Shown: positions 19,240 through 29,318, numbered from the stretch's first letter. The stretch is DNA of 64,000 bases from Microbacterium maritypicum MF109 (GCF_000455825.1 NZ_ATAO01000217.1:62001-126000), one strand, 5' to 3'. Notes: generated from the letters alone by a model not told the origin. Translations and numbers: made by a program.

Positions 19240-19530
19240 GAGATAGCGGGGCGAGGCATCCCCATGCCTCGCCCCGCTTGGGGAGGGCGTTCAGTGCGAG
19301 GGGGCACACCGAACGCGAGTAGCCCGGCGTGAAGGGACGCCGAACTCCTCGACCGAGGGCGCGGCGGAAGACCCGCCGCGCAGGCGGGGTGACGCTCAGG
19401 CGCAATGAGTGCGCGCGTCGCACGATGATCCCCAAGATCGCATATCCCCAGTTTGTACGCGGAACTCCGCGTGCTTCGGGAAACCGAACCCCTTCGGCTC
19501 CCCCGACCGCAAGATCCCCAGGCGGTCGAG
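19240..19530 (-). ncRNA. Candidate structured small RNA between two terminators
   Basis: Read on the minus strand, this stretch forms a series of local hairpins: CGACCGC/GCGGTCG, CCGAA/TTCGG, CGCGGA/TCCGCG, GCGGCGG/CCGCCGC, and finally the 14-bp terminator stem at 19246-19277. A -10-like TAGGAT lies near 19535 but no clear -35 was found. The upstream gene ends in its own terminator (19610-19640) and the S10 promoter follows at 19175, so the segment would be an independent transcript of about 280 nt. An open frame crosses it but lacks a ribosome site and family resemblance. It does not resemble RNase P RNA, tmRNA or SRP RNA. The RNA identity is inference. Confidence 0.4.
19246..19277 (-). terminator. 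Terminator upstream of the S10 promoter
   Basis: GCGGGGCGAGGCAT (19246-19259) pairs perfectly with ATGCCTCGCCCCGC (19264-19277) over a CCCC loop. It would end the candidate small RNA and insulate the S10 promoter. Confidence 0.75.
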
Positions 19531-19609
19531 ACGATCCTACTGGATACAACCGTGAATGCGCCACATCCGACGACATTCCGGCACGGACGCTGCCCCTCCA
19601 GCACGCACG

Positions 19610-19640
19610 AGCGGCGACCCACAGGTCGTGGATCGCCGCT
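19610..19640 (-). terminator. Terminator after the antitoxin-like gene
   Basis: AGCGGCGA/TCGCCGCT with an inner CCAC/GTGG pair (one mismatch pair between), 19610-19640, lies 18 bases past the stop of the gene at 19659. Confidence 0.6.
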
Positions 19641-19658
19641 CGGGGCTTGCGGTCTTTC

Positions 19659-19871
19659 TTACTCGTTGCCGACGGCCTTGTCAGCGCCGTCGCGGATCTC
19701 ATCGATCTTGTCCGCGGCGCCGGGGGCGATCTTCTTGGCGAAGTCCGCGACGCCGTCGAGCACCTTGTCGCTGATGTCCTCGGCCTGCTCGCTCTTGACG
19801 GCCTCGGCGATCTTGTCCTTGTTCTGCTCGTACAGATCCTTGCCCTTGTTCACGGCGTCTTCGATACCCAT
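19659..19871 (-). CDS. Small charged protein, Rv0909/MT0933-like antitoxin family
   Basis: A 70-residue acidic/lysine-rich helical protein ([20 protein letters not shown], then [20 protein letters not shown]). The amphipathic repeats resemble the MT0933-like antitoxin family of actinobacteria. No toxin gene adjoins it. The ATG at 19871 is preceded by AGAAGGGG. Because many such proteins are orphans, antitoxin function is only a family label; a stress-related CsbD-like role is an alternative. Confidence 0.65.
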   Translation of the reverse strand: MGIEDAVNKGKDLYEQNKDKIAEAVKSEQAEDISDKVLDGVADFAKKIAPGAADKIDEIRDGADKAVGNE

Positions 19872-20006
19872 GTGATTCCCCTTCTGAAGGTGTGCCGCCG
19901 ACCGATCGAGTCGACCACACTCATTGTGCATGTCCACCCCGGCAAACGGAACCCTCGCGTCCCGGGTCTACGACAGCACCGCGCCCCACAGGGCGGCATC
20001 GACGAC

Positions 20007-20038
20007 AAAGGGGTCGGACCCGAAGGTCCGACCCCTTT
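20007..20038 (-). terminator. tuf terminator
   Basis: AAAGGGGTCGGACC (20007-20020) pairs perfectly with GGTCCGACCCCTTT (20025-20038) around a CGAA tetraloop, 16 bases after the tuf stop. Confidence 0.85.
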
Positions 20039-20054
20039 GCGAGGAAGCAGATGC

Positions 20055-21245
<1,191 letters not shown>

Positions 21246-21357
21246 TGGGTCCTCCTCAGGACGTCGTTGTAGAGGTGACCGGGCACTGGTTTGCGACCGG
21301 TTCTCTACGGGTTAGGTTCTCAGTTTAGTAGAGAGGGAATGTGAAGTTGTAGGTGTC

Positions 21358-21387
21358 CTGGGAGCCGGACCGGGGCCCGGCTCCCAG
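21358..21387 (-). terminator. Hairpin between fusA and tuf
   Basis: CTGGGAGCCGG (21358-21368) pairs with CCGGCTCCCAG (21377-21387), 9 bases past the fusA stop. A downstream AT-rich stretch contains -10-like TAAACT/TACTAA, so tuf may also have its own promoter. Confidence 0.65.
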
Positions 21388-21395
21388 AAGGACGA

Positions 21396-23510
21396 TTACT
21401 CGCCCTTGGTCTTCTGGACGATCTCGTCGGCCACTGCGCGGGGAACCTCAGCGTAGCTGTGGAACTCCATCGAGTAGACGGCGCGGCCCGAGGTCTTCGA
21501 GCGCAGGTCGCCGATGTAGCCGAACATCTCGGACAGCGGGACCTGAGCGCGGACGACCTTGACGCCTGCGGCGTCTTCCATCGACTGGATCTGGCCACGA
21601 CGCGAGTTCAGGTCGCCGATGACGTCGCCCATGTACTCCTCGGGAGTACGGACCTCGACGGCCATCAGCGGCTCGAGCAGCACGGGGTTGGCACGACGAG
21701 CGGCCTCCTTGAAGCCCATGGAGCCCGCGATCTTGAACGCCATCTCCGAGGAGTCGACGTCGTGCGCTGCACCATCGACGATGGTCGCCTTGACGCCGAC
21801 CATCGGGTAGCCCGCGAGCACGCCGACGTTCATCGCGTCCTGGAAACCGGCGTCGATCGAGCCGATGTACTCACGAGGGATGCGACCACCGGTGACGGCG
21901 TTCACGAACTCGTAGGTCTTCTCGGAGTCGAGGTCGAGCGGCTCGATGGTGAACTGGATCTTTGCGAACTGTCCAGAACCACCGGTCTGCTTCTTGTGCG
22001 TGTAGTCGTGCTTCTCGACGGTCTTGCGGATCGTCTCGCGGTACGCCACCTGCGGCTTGCCGACGTTGGCCTCGACGTTGAACTCGCGCTTCATGCGGTC
22101 CACGAGGATGTCGAGGTGCAGCTCGCCCATGCCCTTGATGGTCGTCTGACCGGTCTCGGGGTTGAGCTCCGTGCGGAAGGTCGGGTCCTCTTCAGCGAGC
22201 TTCTGGATGGCGACACCCAGCTTCTCCTGGTCGGCCTTGGTCTTCGGCTCGATCGCGACCTCGATGACGGGCTCGGGGAACGTCATCGACTCGAGGACGA
22301 CCGGAGCCGTCGGGTCGGTGAGGGTGTCACCCGTGGTGGTGTCCTTGAGGCCGATGACCGCGTAGATGTTTCCGGCGGTGACCGAGGGAACCGGGATCTC
22401 CTTGTTGGCGTGCATCTGGAAGATCTTCCCGATGCGCTCCTTCTTGTTCTTGGTCGAGTTGACGACCGCAGAACCGGAGTCCAGGTGACCCGAGTAGACG
22501 CGCACGTAGGTGAGGCGACCGAAGAACGGGTGCACGGCGACCTTGAACGCGAGGGCGGCGAACGGGTCATTGGCGTCGGGGTGACGCTCGATGATCGTGT
22601 CGTAGTCCTTCGGGTCGTGCGCCTCGATCGAGCCCACGTCGAGCGGGTTCGGGAGGTAGTCGACGACCGCGTCGAGCATCGGCTGGACGCCACGGTTCTT
22701 GAACGCGGAACCGCAGAGCACCGGGTAGATCTCGCTGGCGACGGTCAGCTTGCGGATCGCACCCTTGATCTCGGCGACCGTGAGCTCCTCGCCACCGAAG
22801 AACTTCTCGAGCAGCGCGTCGTCGGTCTCGGCGACGGTCTCGAGGAGCTGCTGGCGGTACTCCGCTGCCTTCTCCTTGAGGTCCTCCGGGATCTCCTGGA
22901 TCTCGTAGGAGGCGCCCATGGTGACATCACCCTTGGCGTCTCCGGCCCAGACCAGTGCACGCATCTCGATCAGGTCGACGACGCCGATGAAGTCGCTCTC
23001 CGCGCCGATGGGCAGCTGGATCACGAGCGGCTTGGCGCCGAGGCGGTTGATGATGGTGTCGACAGTGAAGTAGAAGTCGGCGCCGAGCTTGTCCATCTTG
23101 TTGACGAAGCAGATGCGCGGGACGTTGTACTTGTCGGCCTGACGCCAGACGGTCTCGGACTGGGGCTCGACGCCCTCCTTGCCGTCGAACACGGCGACCG
23201 CACCGTCGAGCACGCGGAGCGAGCGCTCCACCTCGACCGTGAAGTCCACGTGGCCGGGGGTGTCGATGATGTTGATCTGGTTCTTGTTCCAGTAGCAGGT
23301 CACGGCGGCAGACGTGATCGTGATGCCGCGCTCCTTCTCCTGCTCCATCCAGTCGGTGGTCGAAGCGCCATCGTGCGTCTCACCGAGCTTGTGGTTGACG
23401 CCCGTGTAGAACAGGATGCGCTCGGTCGTCGTGGTCTTGCCGGCATCGATGTGCGCCATGATGCCGATGTTGCGGACCTTGCTCAGGTCCGTGAGCACGT
23501 CTTGTGCCAC
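21396..23510 (-). CDS. fusA: Elongation factor G
   Basis: A 704-residue translocase GTPase. AHIDAGKT (19-26), DTPGHVDFT and NKMDKLGA give the G1, G3 and G4 motifs. Domains II-V follow, with GMGELHLDI in domain III and [10 protein letters not shown]-type text near the C-terminus. The start is GTG at 23510 ([16 protein letters not shown]). It lies 87 bases after rpsG. Confidence 0.98.
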   Translation of the reverse strand: MAQDVLTDLSKVRNIGIMAHIDAGKTTTTERILFYTGVNHKLGETHDGASTTDWMEQEKERGITITSAAVTCYWNKNQINIIDTPGHVDFTVEVERSLRVLDGAVAVFDGKEGVEPQSETVWRQADKYNVPRICFVNKMDKLGADFYFTVDTIINRLGAKPLVIQLPIGAESDFIGVVDLIEMRALVWAGDAKGDVTMGASYEIQEIPEDLKEKAAEYRQQLLETVAETDDALLEKFFGGEELTVAEIKGAIRKLTVASEIYPVLCGSAFKNRGVQPMLDAVVDYLPNPLDVGSIEAHDPKDYDTIIERHPDANDPFAALAFKVAVHPFFGRLTYVRVYSGHLDSGSAVVNSTKNKKERIGKIFQMHANKEIPVPSVTAGNIYAVIGLKDTTTGDTLTDPTAPVVLESMTFPEPVIEVAIEPKTKADQEKLGVAIQKLAEEDPTFRTELNPETGQTTIKGMGELHLDILVDRMKREFNVEANVGKPQVAYRETIRKTVEKHDYTHKKQTGGSGQFAKIQFTIEPLDLDSEKTYEFVNAVTGGRIPREYIGSIDAGFQDAMNVGVLAGYPMVGVKATIVDGAAHDVDSSEMAFKIAGSMGFKEAARRANPVLLEPLMAVEVRTPEEYMGDVIGDLNSRRGQIQSMEDAAGVKVVRAQVPLSEMFGYIGDLRSKTSGRAVYSMEFHSYAEVPRAVADEIVQKTKGE

Positions 23511-23597
23511 AGGAGTGTCCTTATCTTTTCGAGCAGTCGTACTGCGAAGAGGGGGTGCCCGCCCCGCGGCGAGTGGCCGAGGGGCGGGCGAAGCTGT

Positions 23598-24068
23598 TTA
23601 CCAGCGGTAGTGAGCGAACGCGCGGTTCGACTCGGCCATCTTGTGCGTGTCCTCGCGGCGCTTGACCGCGGCACCCAGGCCGTTGGATGCGTCGAGGATC
23701 TCGTTCTGCAGACGCTCGGTCATCGTCTTCTCACGACGGCCCTTCGCGTAGCTCACGAGCCAGCGCAGAGCGAGCGTGTTGGCGCGGTGAGGCTTGACCT
23801 CGACCGGCACCTGGTAGGTCGAGCCACCGACGCGGCGGCTGCGGACCTCGAGGGTCGGGCGCACGTTGTCGAGCGCCTTCTTCAGCGTGGCGACGGCGTC
23901 CTGACCGTTCTTCGCCTCGACGCCGCGGAGGGCGCCGTAGACGATCGACTCGGCCAGCGACTTCTTGCCGTCGACGAGGATCTTGTTCACCAGCGAGGTG
24001 ACGATGGGTGCGCCGTATACCGGGTCGTTGACGACGGGGCGCTTCGGGGCGGGTCCCTTACGAGGCAT
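23598..24068 (-). CDS. rpsG: Small-subunit ribosomal protein S7
   Basis: uS7 (156 residues), primary head assembly protein at the E site. [20 protein letters not shown] and [20 protein letters not shown] are typical. It lies five bases after rpsL. Confidence 0.98.
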   Translation of the reverse strand: MPRKGPAPKRPVVNDPVYGAPIVTSLVNKILVDGKKSLAESIVYGALRGVEAKNGQDAVATLKKALDNVRPTLEVRSRRVGGSTYQVPVEVKPHRANTLALRWLVSYAKGRREKTMTERLQNEILDASNGLGAAVKRREDTHKMAESNRAFAHYRW

Positions 24069-24073
24069 CTAAC

Positions 24074-24442
24074 TCAACCCTTCTTCGCGCCGTAGCGGGA
24101 ACGAGCCTGCTTACGGTTCTTGACTGCCTGGGTGTCCAGGGCGCCACGGACGATCTTGTAACGCACACCGGGGAGGTCCTTGACACGACCGCCACGCACG
24201 AGCACGAGCGAGTGCTCCTGCAGGTTGTGACCCTCACCGGGGATGTACGCGGTGACCTCGGTGCCGTTGCGGAGCTTCACACGAGCGACCTTGCGCATCG
24301 CCGAGTTCGGCTTCTTCGGGGTGGTGGTGTAGACGCGGGTGCAGACCCCGGCCTGCTGCGGGTTCGACTTGAGCGCCGGCGCCTTGGTCTTGGTGACCTT
24401 GGGCGAGCGACCCTTGCGAACCAACTGCTGAATGGTTGGCAC
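24074..24442 (-). CDS. rpsL: Small-subunit ribosomal protein S12
   Basis: uS12 (122 residues), at the decoding centre. The loop [16 protein letters not shown] keeps the lysine equivalent to K43, and [13 protein letters not shown] keeps K88, so the protein looks like the streptomycin-sensitive wild type. The start is GTG at 24442 ([15 protein letters not shown]). It is the first gene of the str unit. Confidence 0.98.
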   Translation of the reverse strand: MPTIQQLVRKGRSPKVTKTKAPALKSNPQQAGVCTRVYTTTPKKPNSAMRKVARVKLRNGTEVTAYIPGEGHNLQEHSLVLVRGGRVKDLPGVRYKIVRGALDTQAVKNRKQARSRYGAKKG

Positions 24443-24608
24443 GTTCTCTCCTCATAGTGCTGCACGGTGACAGCGTGATGGGTTTCACATCATGACCCAC
24501 CGGCACGCCGGAACCGACGAGCTTTTGGTGTGATGGGTATGCCGTGGGGGCGGACCGGCATGGTGCCGGCGCCCAGCGCACACGCGGAGGCGTGCACACA
24601 CCTGATCA

Positions 24609-24637
24609 AGTGTAATGCCGCGTAACGTAGCGGTCAA
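24609..24637 (-). promoter_or_regulatory. Promoter of the str operon
   Basis: Minus-strand TTGACC (24637-24632) and TACACT (24614-24609) lie 17 bases apart, a near-consensus sigma-A promoter. The start would be near 24602, giving a leader of about 160 bases before rpsL. Confidence 0.75.
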
Positions 24638-24674
24638 ATGAGCGCAACTCCGGCCGCGCGACCCGAGTGCAGGA

Positions 24675-25322
24675 TCAGGGCAGATCGGGATCGAACGGCG
24701 AGTCCAGCGATTCGGTCAGCTCAGCCAGCAGTGCCTCGATCTGCGGTTCGACGTGCTGAGAGATCGCGGCCTGGATGTGTATGCGATGACGCAACAGGAT
24801 CCCGCAGATCTCGCGGCCGACCATGTTGGCGTACTCGTCGGCGAGGGCGACCTCCTGGCGGAGGGCGATCTTCGCCTCCTCCGTGAGCGGGGGCAGCGCG
24901 GGCAGCGCGGCGGCGGATTCGTCTGCGAGCCCCGCGATCGTGAACAGGAACGGTGCTCCGGGCACCGGATCCGGATCGAGGGGCAGCCCGTCGAACTCGG
25001 GATCGAGGTCCTCGGCCGGGCGGTAGCTGCGGGCGCGGTTCCGCGCAGCCTGCTGATCCAGCTCGCGCTGCAGCATCGGCAGATTCCGCGCCGTGTACTC
25101 CGCGACGGCGTGATCGACGATGGTCTTGATACGCGTCGAGAGGCCGTGCTGCACGCCGTGCGGCACGTTGGCACCAATACCGGCTGCGGAGAGGATCGGC
25201 GATCCGAGGCACCGGCGGCATGGCGCGACGCGACCACGATGGGTTGCCGGCTCCCAGCGCGGCACCCAGCGCAACCATGCCTCCACGGCCTGGTCCACCT
25301 GCGTCTCCAACGAGCGCTCCAC
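24675..25322 (-). CDS. Conserved hypothetical protein with CxxC near the N-terminus
   Basis: A 215-residue soluble protein I cannot assign. It has a CRRC pair (C35, C38) after a tryptophan-rich segment (WLRWVPRWEP), then long helical stretches and an acidic C-terminus. The GTG start at 25322 is chosen because a -10-like TACTCT ends six bases before it, which gives a leaderless transcript; an upstream in-frame ATG (25352) would overlap that promoter. It stands alone behind the str promoter region. The CxxC could bind a metal, but only one pair is seen. Confidence 0.65.
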   Translation of the reverse strand: MERSLETQVDQAVEAWLRWVPRWEPATHRGRVAPCRRCLGSPILSAAGIGANVPHGVQHGLSTRIKTIVDHAVAEYTARNLPMLQRELDQQAARNRARSYRPAEDLDPEFDGLPLDPDPVPGAPFLFTIAGLADESAAALPALPPLTEEAKIALRQEVALADEYANMVGREICGILLRHRIHIQAAISQHVEPQIEALLAELTESLDSPFDPDLP

Positions 25323-25403
25323 CCCACCAGAGTACGGCGCGTCGCCCGTCACCGTCGCGATTTCCCGGTCCCGGCGGGGCGCGGAGGGAGGATCGCTCGG
25401 ACG

Positions 25404-25904
25404 TCATTCCTCTTCGTCGCGCTCCCACGGCCAACGCGGATGCTCGGCGCGCGTGCGACGCAGCGCGATCCCACCCCATCCGGCGATCAGGCCCGCCAGC
25501 ACGAGGACGGCGCTCGCGCCGCCTCGCACGAGACCGCCGGCGACCGCTGTCGCGAGCACGATGCTCCCGGCGCCGACGAGGACGGCGACCCATACCGCGA
25601 TCAGATGGACGAGGCCGGCGACCAGCGCGATCGCGATCGTGGCGACATACGACGGATGCGGTCGACGCAGAGTGGACCACAGCACGAGCGCGAACGAGAC
25701 GACAGCCGCGATCATGCCGAGCACGCCAGGGGTCTGGCCGAGATCGGGGACCGCGATGATGTCCGTGTCGGTGGCGATGCTCACGGCGCCGAGCCCGAAC
25801 ACCGCGAGCGCGAAGAAGCTGATGGTGGCGAGCACCACCGCCAGGATGGCCGAAACCCCCGCGGACTCGGGTCCCCGGGGGTTCGGCGTGGTGGAGTTCG
25901 TGAT
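25404..25904 (-). CDS. Multi-helix membrane protein, apparent ATC start
   Basis: A 166-residue membrane protein with about four transmembrane segments (for example ILAVVLATISFFALAVFGLG and a GSIVLATAVAGGLV region) and a charged tail (PRWPWERDEEE). Function unknown. No ATG, GTG or TTG lies in frame near the expected start. An ATC at 25904-25902 overlaps the TAA stop of the upstream gene by one base, exactly where a TAATG coupling start would be. The first good canonical start, GTG at 25838, would cut away the N-terminus and begin inside helix 1. The coordinates use the ATC. Confidence 0.6.
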   Translation of the reverse strand: MTNSTTPNPRGPESAGVSAILAVVLATISFFALAVFGLGAVSIATDTDIIAVPDLGQTPGVLGMIAAVVSFALVLWSTLRRPHPSYVATIAIALVAGLVHLIAVWVAVLVGAGSIVLATAVAGGLVRGGASAVLVLAGLIAGWGGIALRRTRAEHPRWPWERDEEE

Positions 25905-26935
25905 TACCTCGACAACGTCGGGCCGGCCTCGAGCGTGCGCTCGTACTCGCGCTGCGCCTCGGCATTCAGCTCGGTCTTGCGAGCACCGCTTCGGGCGACC
26001 CAGGCACCGAACCAGATGGTCAGCTCGCGGGCGAACACGAAGGCCGCGATCGCGAGCGGGGCGAGCATCTGCTCCCCGACGAGGTCGAGTCCCTGGCTGG
26101 CGCTGAGCTTCCAGAACGGAGCTTCGAAGAGCTGCCCGAGGATGTGGCCCCCATACGCGATGACGCCGACGATGAGGCCGAAGACGACCCAGAGGCCCCA
26201 GCGTCCACGGTTGATGACCGCACCCAGCAGCCAGAATCCGAGGAAGAACACGACGACGGGCGTCCAGAACCCCCATGTCATCAGGGGTGCGATCGCGGTC
26301 TGGCCGATGTTCTCGCCGGTCACATCTCCGGCGATGGCACCGAGTCCGAGCGCAGCCCCCAGGTAGAGCACCGCGAAGACGAGTGTCGCCAGGAGTCCGA
26401 TGGCTCCCGCGGTGCCGCGGTTGCCGCGGTCACGGGGCGGTTCGGGCGCCTGGACGAAGATGGGCTGCGGCTGTGCGGCGGCAGCGGCGACGAGCGGCTC
26501 CGACGGGACGACGCGCGTCTCGACCTCATCGCCGTACTGGGCGTACGCCGCACCGGCCATCCCAGACTGCTCGTGGCCGAACGGGACGGGCTCGCCCACG
26601 ACGGGCTCGGGGTAGAACGAGGTGGTCTCGGCGTCGGCCTGAGCCCTGACCTCGTCGGCGTAGTCGCGCGACGGAGCGACCGGAGCAGGCGTCACGGCCG
26701 GCGGCGGGGAGGCGAACGTACCGGGGTGATCACGCTCGGCCTCTTCGAAAGCGGCGAGGTCGGGGTCGACCGGCGTTGCGACGGGCTTCTGATCGATGCC
26801 GTCGTTCACGCCGTCGTTGTTGCCGGGAACGCCAGCACCCGCAGCCGCAGCGGCGTCCAGGCCTTCGTTCGCACTGCCGACGACGTCGTCAACGTCAGCC
26901 GGCTTCTCGGGCTGGGGAACGTTGGGGTCACTCAT
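25904..26935 (-). CDS. Membrane protein with long disordered N-terminus
   Basis: A 343-residue protein of unknown function. The first ~170 residues are Pro/Ala/Asp-rich and lack structure; then come four hydrophobic segments (AIGLLATLVFAVLYLGAALG, WTPVVVFFLGFWLLGAVI, GLWVVFGLIVGVIAYGG, and a last one around PLAIAAFVFA) and a charged C-terminus. It overlaps the next gene by one base, so the two probably work together at the membrane. A GAGAGG ribosome site precedes the ATG. Confidence 0.7.
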   Translation of the reverse strand: MSDPNVPQPEKPADVDDVVGSANEGLDAAAAAGAGVPGNNDGVNDGIDQKPVATPVDPDLAAFEEAERDHPGTFASPPPAVTPAPVAPSRDYADEVRAQADAETTSFYPEPVVGEPVPFGHEQSGMAGAAYAQYGDEVETRVVPSEPLVAAAAAQPQPIFVQAPEPPRDRGNRGTAGAIGLLATLVFAVLYLGAALGLGAIAGDVTGENIGQTAIAPLMTWGFWTPVVVFFLGFWLLGAVINRGRWGLWVVFGLIVGVIAYGGHILGQLFEAPFWKLSASQGLDLVGEQMLAPLAIAAFVFARELTIWFGAWVARSGARKTELNAEAQREYERTLEAGPTLSR

Positions 26936-26974
26936 GGGGTGCGCCTCTCATCGGATACGTGCACTGCGAGGGTA

Positions 26975-27002
26975 CCTCCGCGCGAACGACCGCTCGCGGA
27001 GG
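26975..27002 (-). terminator. Hairpin after the small membrane protein
   Basis: CCTCCGCG (26975-26982) and CGCGGAGG (26995-27002) form an 8-bp stem about 70 bases past the stop at 27071. Confidence 0.45.
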
Positions 27003-27070
27003 CGTGCCGACGTGTCGTCATACGCGGAGACGCGTCGTCATCCGCGAGGACCGGTCGTCGTGACGCGGGT

Positions 27071-27223
27071 TCAGGGGAGCGCGCTGCGCAGCGCATCGCC
27101 CGCGAACTGCGCGAGCACGGGGACCATCGGCAGGGACAGCCACACGAGAGCCCCGATGATGCCGACGCACACGATCCCGGCGAACCAGCTCATCCCGAGG
27201 TTGCGTCCCCCCACCCGTGCCAT
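27071..27223 (-). CDS. Small single-pass membrane protein
   Basis: A 50-residue reading frame (starts MARVGGRNLGMSWFAG, ends FAGDALRSALP) with one central hydrophobic helix (VCVGIIGALVWLSLPMVPVL). It fills a gap between two genes on the same strand and uses codons typical of the window. No function is known; it could be a partner of a neighbouring membrane protein. Too short for certainty. Confidence 0.5.
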   Translation of the reverse strand: MARVGGRNLGMSWFAGIVCVGIIGALVWLSLPMVPVLAQFAGDALRSALP

Positions 27224-27293
27224 GGCTCCACGCTACGGCCGAAGCCCCGACAGGCTGCGGAGCAACGCCGATATCCGGCAACGGCAGCGCCTG

Positions 27294-27947
27294 TCATCCT
27301 GCGGTGCGCCCGCGAAGTCGCCACAGCAGCCACAGCCCCGAGAGGGGGACGAGGAGGAACCCGAGGAGGATGAGGACGTGCCACTCCCCCACGCCGGGGA
27401 CGAGGGGGTTGACGGCGGCAACCTCCGGGGGCGTCCCGGTCCCCGAGGAGCTGCTTCCCGTCTCCGACGAGGCGAGGGCCGTCAGCGTCGAGACCGTGAG
27501 GAACGAGATGCCGGTGACGACGAACGGCACGACGATAGCGATCGCCTTCTCCCAGGCCCTCCAGAGTGCACTCGCGCTCACGAGCGCGGCGCCGACGAAC
27601 CAGCCGACCGCGGGCACCACGATCCCTCCGAAGCTCAACGTGAGCGCCGCAGCGATCGCGAACCCTCTCGTCGATGTCGCGGGCGGACGGGGTGTGGGCG
27701 CTGCGGCGATCGTGGGAGCACCGACGATCGTCGCCGAGGGCACCTCCGCCTGGGCTTCATCCGCGATCACGACCGGATCGCCGAGATGCGCGATGCGCGC
27801 CGCCGTCGCTTCGGCGTCGAGTCCCTGCAGCTCTTCGAGGATGCCGGCACGGATGTCGCTCGCGACACCGTGCGGCAAGTTGCGCATGGCCTCGTCGAGC
27901 CGCGCGAGGTAATCCGCACGGAGGTCGTCTGCGGTGAGCTCTGTCAT
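27294..27947 (-). CDS. HAAS-type membrane protein paired with PadR
   Basis: A 217-residue protein. The N-terminal ~60 residues form a helical cytoplasmic domain (LRADYLARLDEAMRNLPHGV, then ILEELQGLDAEATAARIAHL) like those of DUF1700/HAAS proteins. About four membrane helices follow. Such proteins are typically encoded beside a PadR regulator, as here: the ATG at 27947 overlaps the padR stop by four bases (ATGA). The role is probably envelope-stress or regulatory, but this is family inference. Confidence 0.75.
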   Translation of the reverse strand: MTELTADDLRADYLARLDEAMRNLPHGVASDIRAGILEELQGLDAEATAARIAHLGDPVVIADEAQAEVPSATIVGAPTIAAAPTPRPPATSTRGFAIAAALTLSFGGIVVPAVGWFVGAALVSASALWRAWEKAIAIVVPFVVTGISFLTVSTLTALASSETGSSSSGTGTPPEVAAVNPLVPGVGEWHVLILLGFLLVPLSGLWLLWRLRGRTAG

Positions 27948-28276
27948 GGTCGTCCCTCTCCGACGATGCCCGTGACGACACGGGCGAATGGTGTCCACTG
28001 CGCACGGAACCGCTCGAGCTGATCGGTCCCGCTGGCGGTGAGCCGGTAGTACTTGCGCACCGGACCGCTTCCGGAGGGCTGGTCGAAGGTGGTGACCCAG
28101 CCGTTGTCCTTCAGCCGCCCGAGCAGCGGGTACAGCGTCCCGATACTGGCGATCAATCCCGCGCCGGTGAGTGCGTCGGCCAGCTGCCAGCCGTACATCG
28201 GCTCACGCGCGAGCAGACCGAGCACGCAGTACTCGACCACGCCCTTGCGCATCTGGGCGCCGACGTCCGCTGTCAT
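27944..28276 (-). CDS. PadR-family transcriptional regulator
   Basis: A 110-residue winged-helix repressor. MRKGVVEYCVLGLLAREPMY, then LYPLLGRLKDNGWVTT and the KYYRLTASG wing are diagnostic of PadR. The ATG at 28276 follows a -10-like TACCTT by seven bases, so the transcript appears leaderless. A 14-bp palindrome covers the start codon and would allow autorepression. It is coupled with the downstream membrane protein. Confidence 0.88.
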   Translation of the reverse strand: MTADVGAQMRKGVVEYCVLGLLAREPMYGWQLADALTGAGLIASIGTLYPLLGRLKDNGWVTTFDQPSGSGPVRKYYRLTASGTDQLERFRAQWTPFARVVTGIVGEGRP

Positions 28277-28284
28277 GCATGACA
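28271..28284. promoter_or_regulatory. Palindromic operator at the padR start
   Basis: TGTCATGCATGACA is a perfect 14-bp palindrome overlapping the -10 edge, the transcription start and the ATG of padR. Its position suits PadR autorepression. Confidence 0.5.
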
Positions 28285-28342
28285 AGGTAGCATGCGAGAC
28301 AAGTGAGCGGGAAGCGCCGGGGAGAGGAGGACCCGGGGAGGG

Positions 28343-28375
28343 ACGGCGGTCGCCACCGAAGGGACGACCGCCCGT
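28343..28375 (-). terminator. Terminator after malG-like permease
   Basis: GGCGGTCG (28345-28352) pairs with CGACCGCC (28365-28372), immediately after the permease stop at 28380. Confidence 0.55.
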
Positions 28376-28379
28376 GCCA

Positions 28380-29318
28380 TCAGCCCTTCGTCGCGCCTGC
28401 CGTCAGCCCGCCCACGATGTACTTCTGCAGGAAGAGGAACAGGATCATCACCGGGATCGCCGCCATCACCGCGCCGGCGGAGAACGCCGACCAGTCCGCG
28501 TACCGCGGGTTCGCGACGAGCTTGGTGAGTCCGACGACGAGCGTCTGCTGTTCGACGTCGACGAGCATCACGCTGGCGATGACGTACTCGTTGACCGTGC
28601 CGATGAACGACAGCAGTCCGACCACCGCGAGAATGGGCGCGACCAGGCGCAGGATGATCGTGAAGAAGATCCGCGCGTGGCCGGCGCCGTCGATGCGCGC
28701 CGCCTCGTCGATCTCTTTCGGGATCGTGTTGAAGAAGCCGTACATCAGGTAGGTGTTCACGCCGAGCGCTCCGCCGAGATAGACCAGGATCAGCCCTGTG
28801 TGCGTGTTCAGACCGATGGCGGGGAACCAGTCCCCCAGCGTCGACATGAGCAGGAAGATCGCGACCACGGCGAGCAGCTGCGGGAACATCTGCACGACCA
28901 CGATCGTCACCAGTCCCACGCGGCGCCCGGCGAAGCGCATACGCGAGAAGGCATATGCGGCGCAGGCTCCGATGAACACGGTGACCGCTCCGGTGACGAC
29001 CGCGATCAGAAGCGTGTTGAGGAACCACGTGCCGTAAGGGTTCTGCGGGTCGCTCAGGATGCGCACGTAGCTGTCGATCCCGATCGCGGAGAAGAGCTGG
29101 TTCGAGCCCGTCAACGTCCCCTTCGGGTTCAGCGAGGCGGAGACCACGTACAGCAGCGGGAACAGCGCGAACGCACTCACGACGATCGCGACGAGGTGCC
29201 GCCATCCGGTGTCTGCGAACCAGGCACCGAAGCTGCGGCGCCGTGGGGCGAGAGTCTGCACGTCGTCGGTCGAGCGAGGGGAGGTGGAGCGAGTGGTGGC
29301 GCGGCTTGCGGTGCTCAT
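28380..29318 (-). CDS. Sugar ABC transporter permease, MalG-like
   Basis: A 312-residue inner-membrane permease with six predicted helices. The EAA loop that docks to the ATPase is EIDEAARIDGAGHARIFFTI. The long cytoplasmic N-terminus and the segment SAFSAGAVMAAIPVMILFLF at the end are typical for MalG-type proteins that take up maltose, maltodextrins or related oligosaccharides. It follows the MalF-like gene with one base between them. No ATPase gene is in the operon, so it probably uses a shared MsmK/UgpC-type ATPase. Confidence 0.9.
   Translation of the reverse strand: MSTASRATTRSTSPRSTDDVQTLAPRRRSFGAWFADTGWRHLVAIVVSAFALFPLLYVVSASLNPKGTLTGSNQLFSAIGIDSYVRILSDPQNPYGTWFLNTLLIAVVTGAVTVFIGACAAYAFSRMRFAGRRVGLVTIVVVQMFPQLLAVVAIFLLMSTLGDWFPAIGLNTHTGLILVYLGGALGVNTYLMYGFFNTIPKEIDEAARIDGAGHARIFFTIILRLVAPILAVVGLLSFIGTVNEYVIASVMLVDVEQQTLVVGLTKLVANPRYADWSAFSAGAVMAAIPVMILFLFLQKYIVGGLTAGATKG

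Noticed and set aside
19229-19702. A 157-codon minus-strand frame over the structured RNA candidate
   Set aside because: No ribosome site, arginine/proline-rich text, and it crosses two terminators and the start of another gene.
21459-24095. An 878-codon open frame on the plus strand
   Set aside because: It is antisense to fusA and rpsG and has no ribosome site or recognisable domain.
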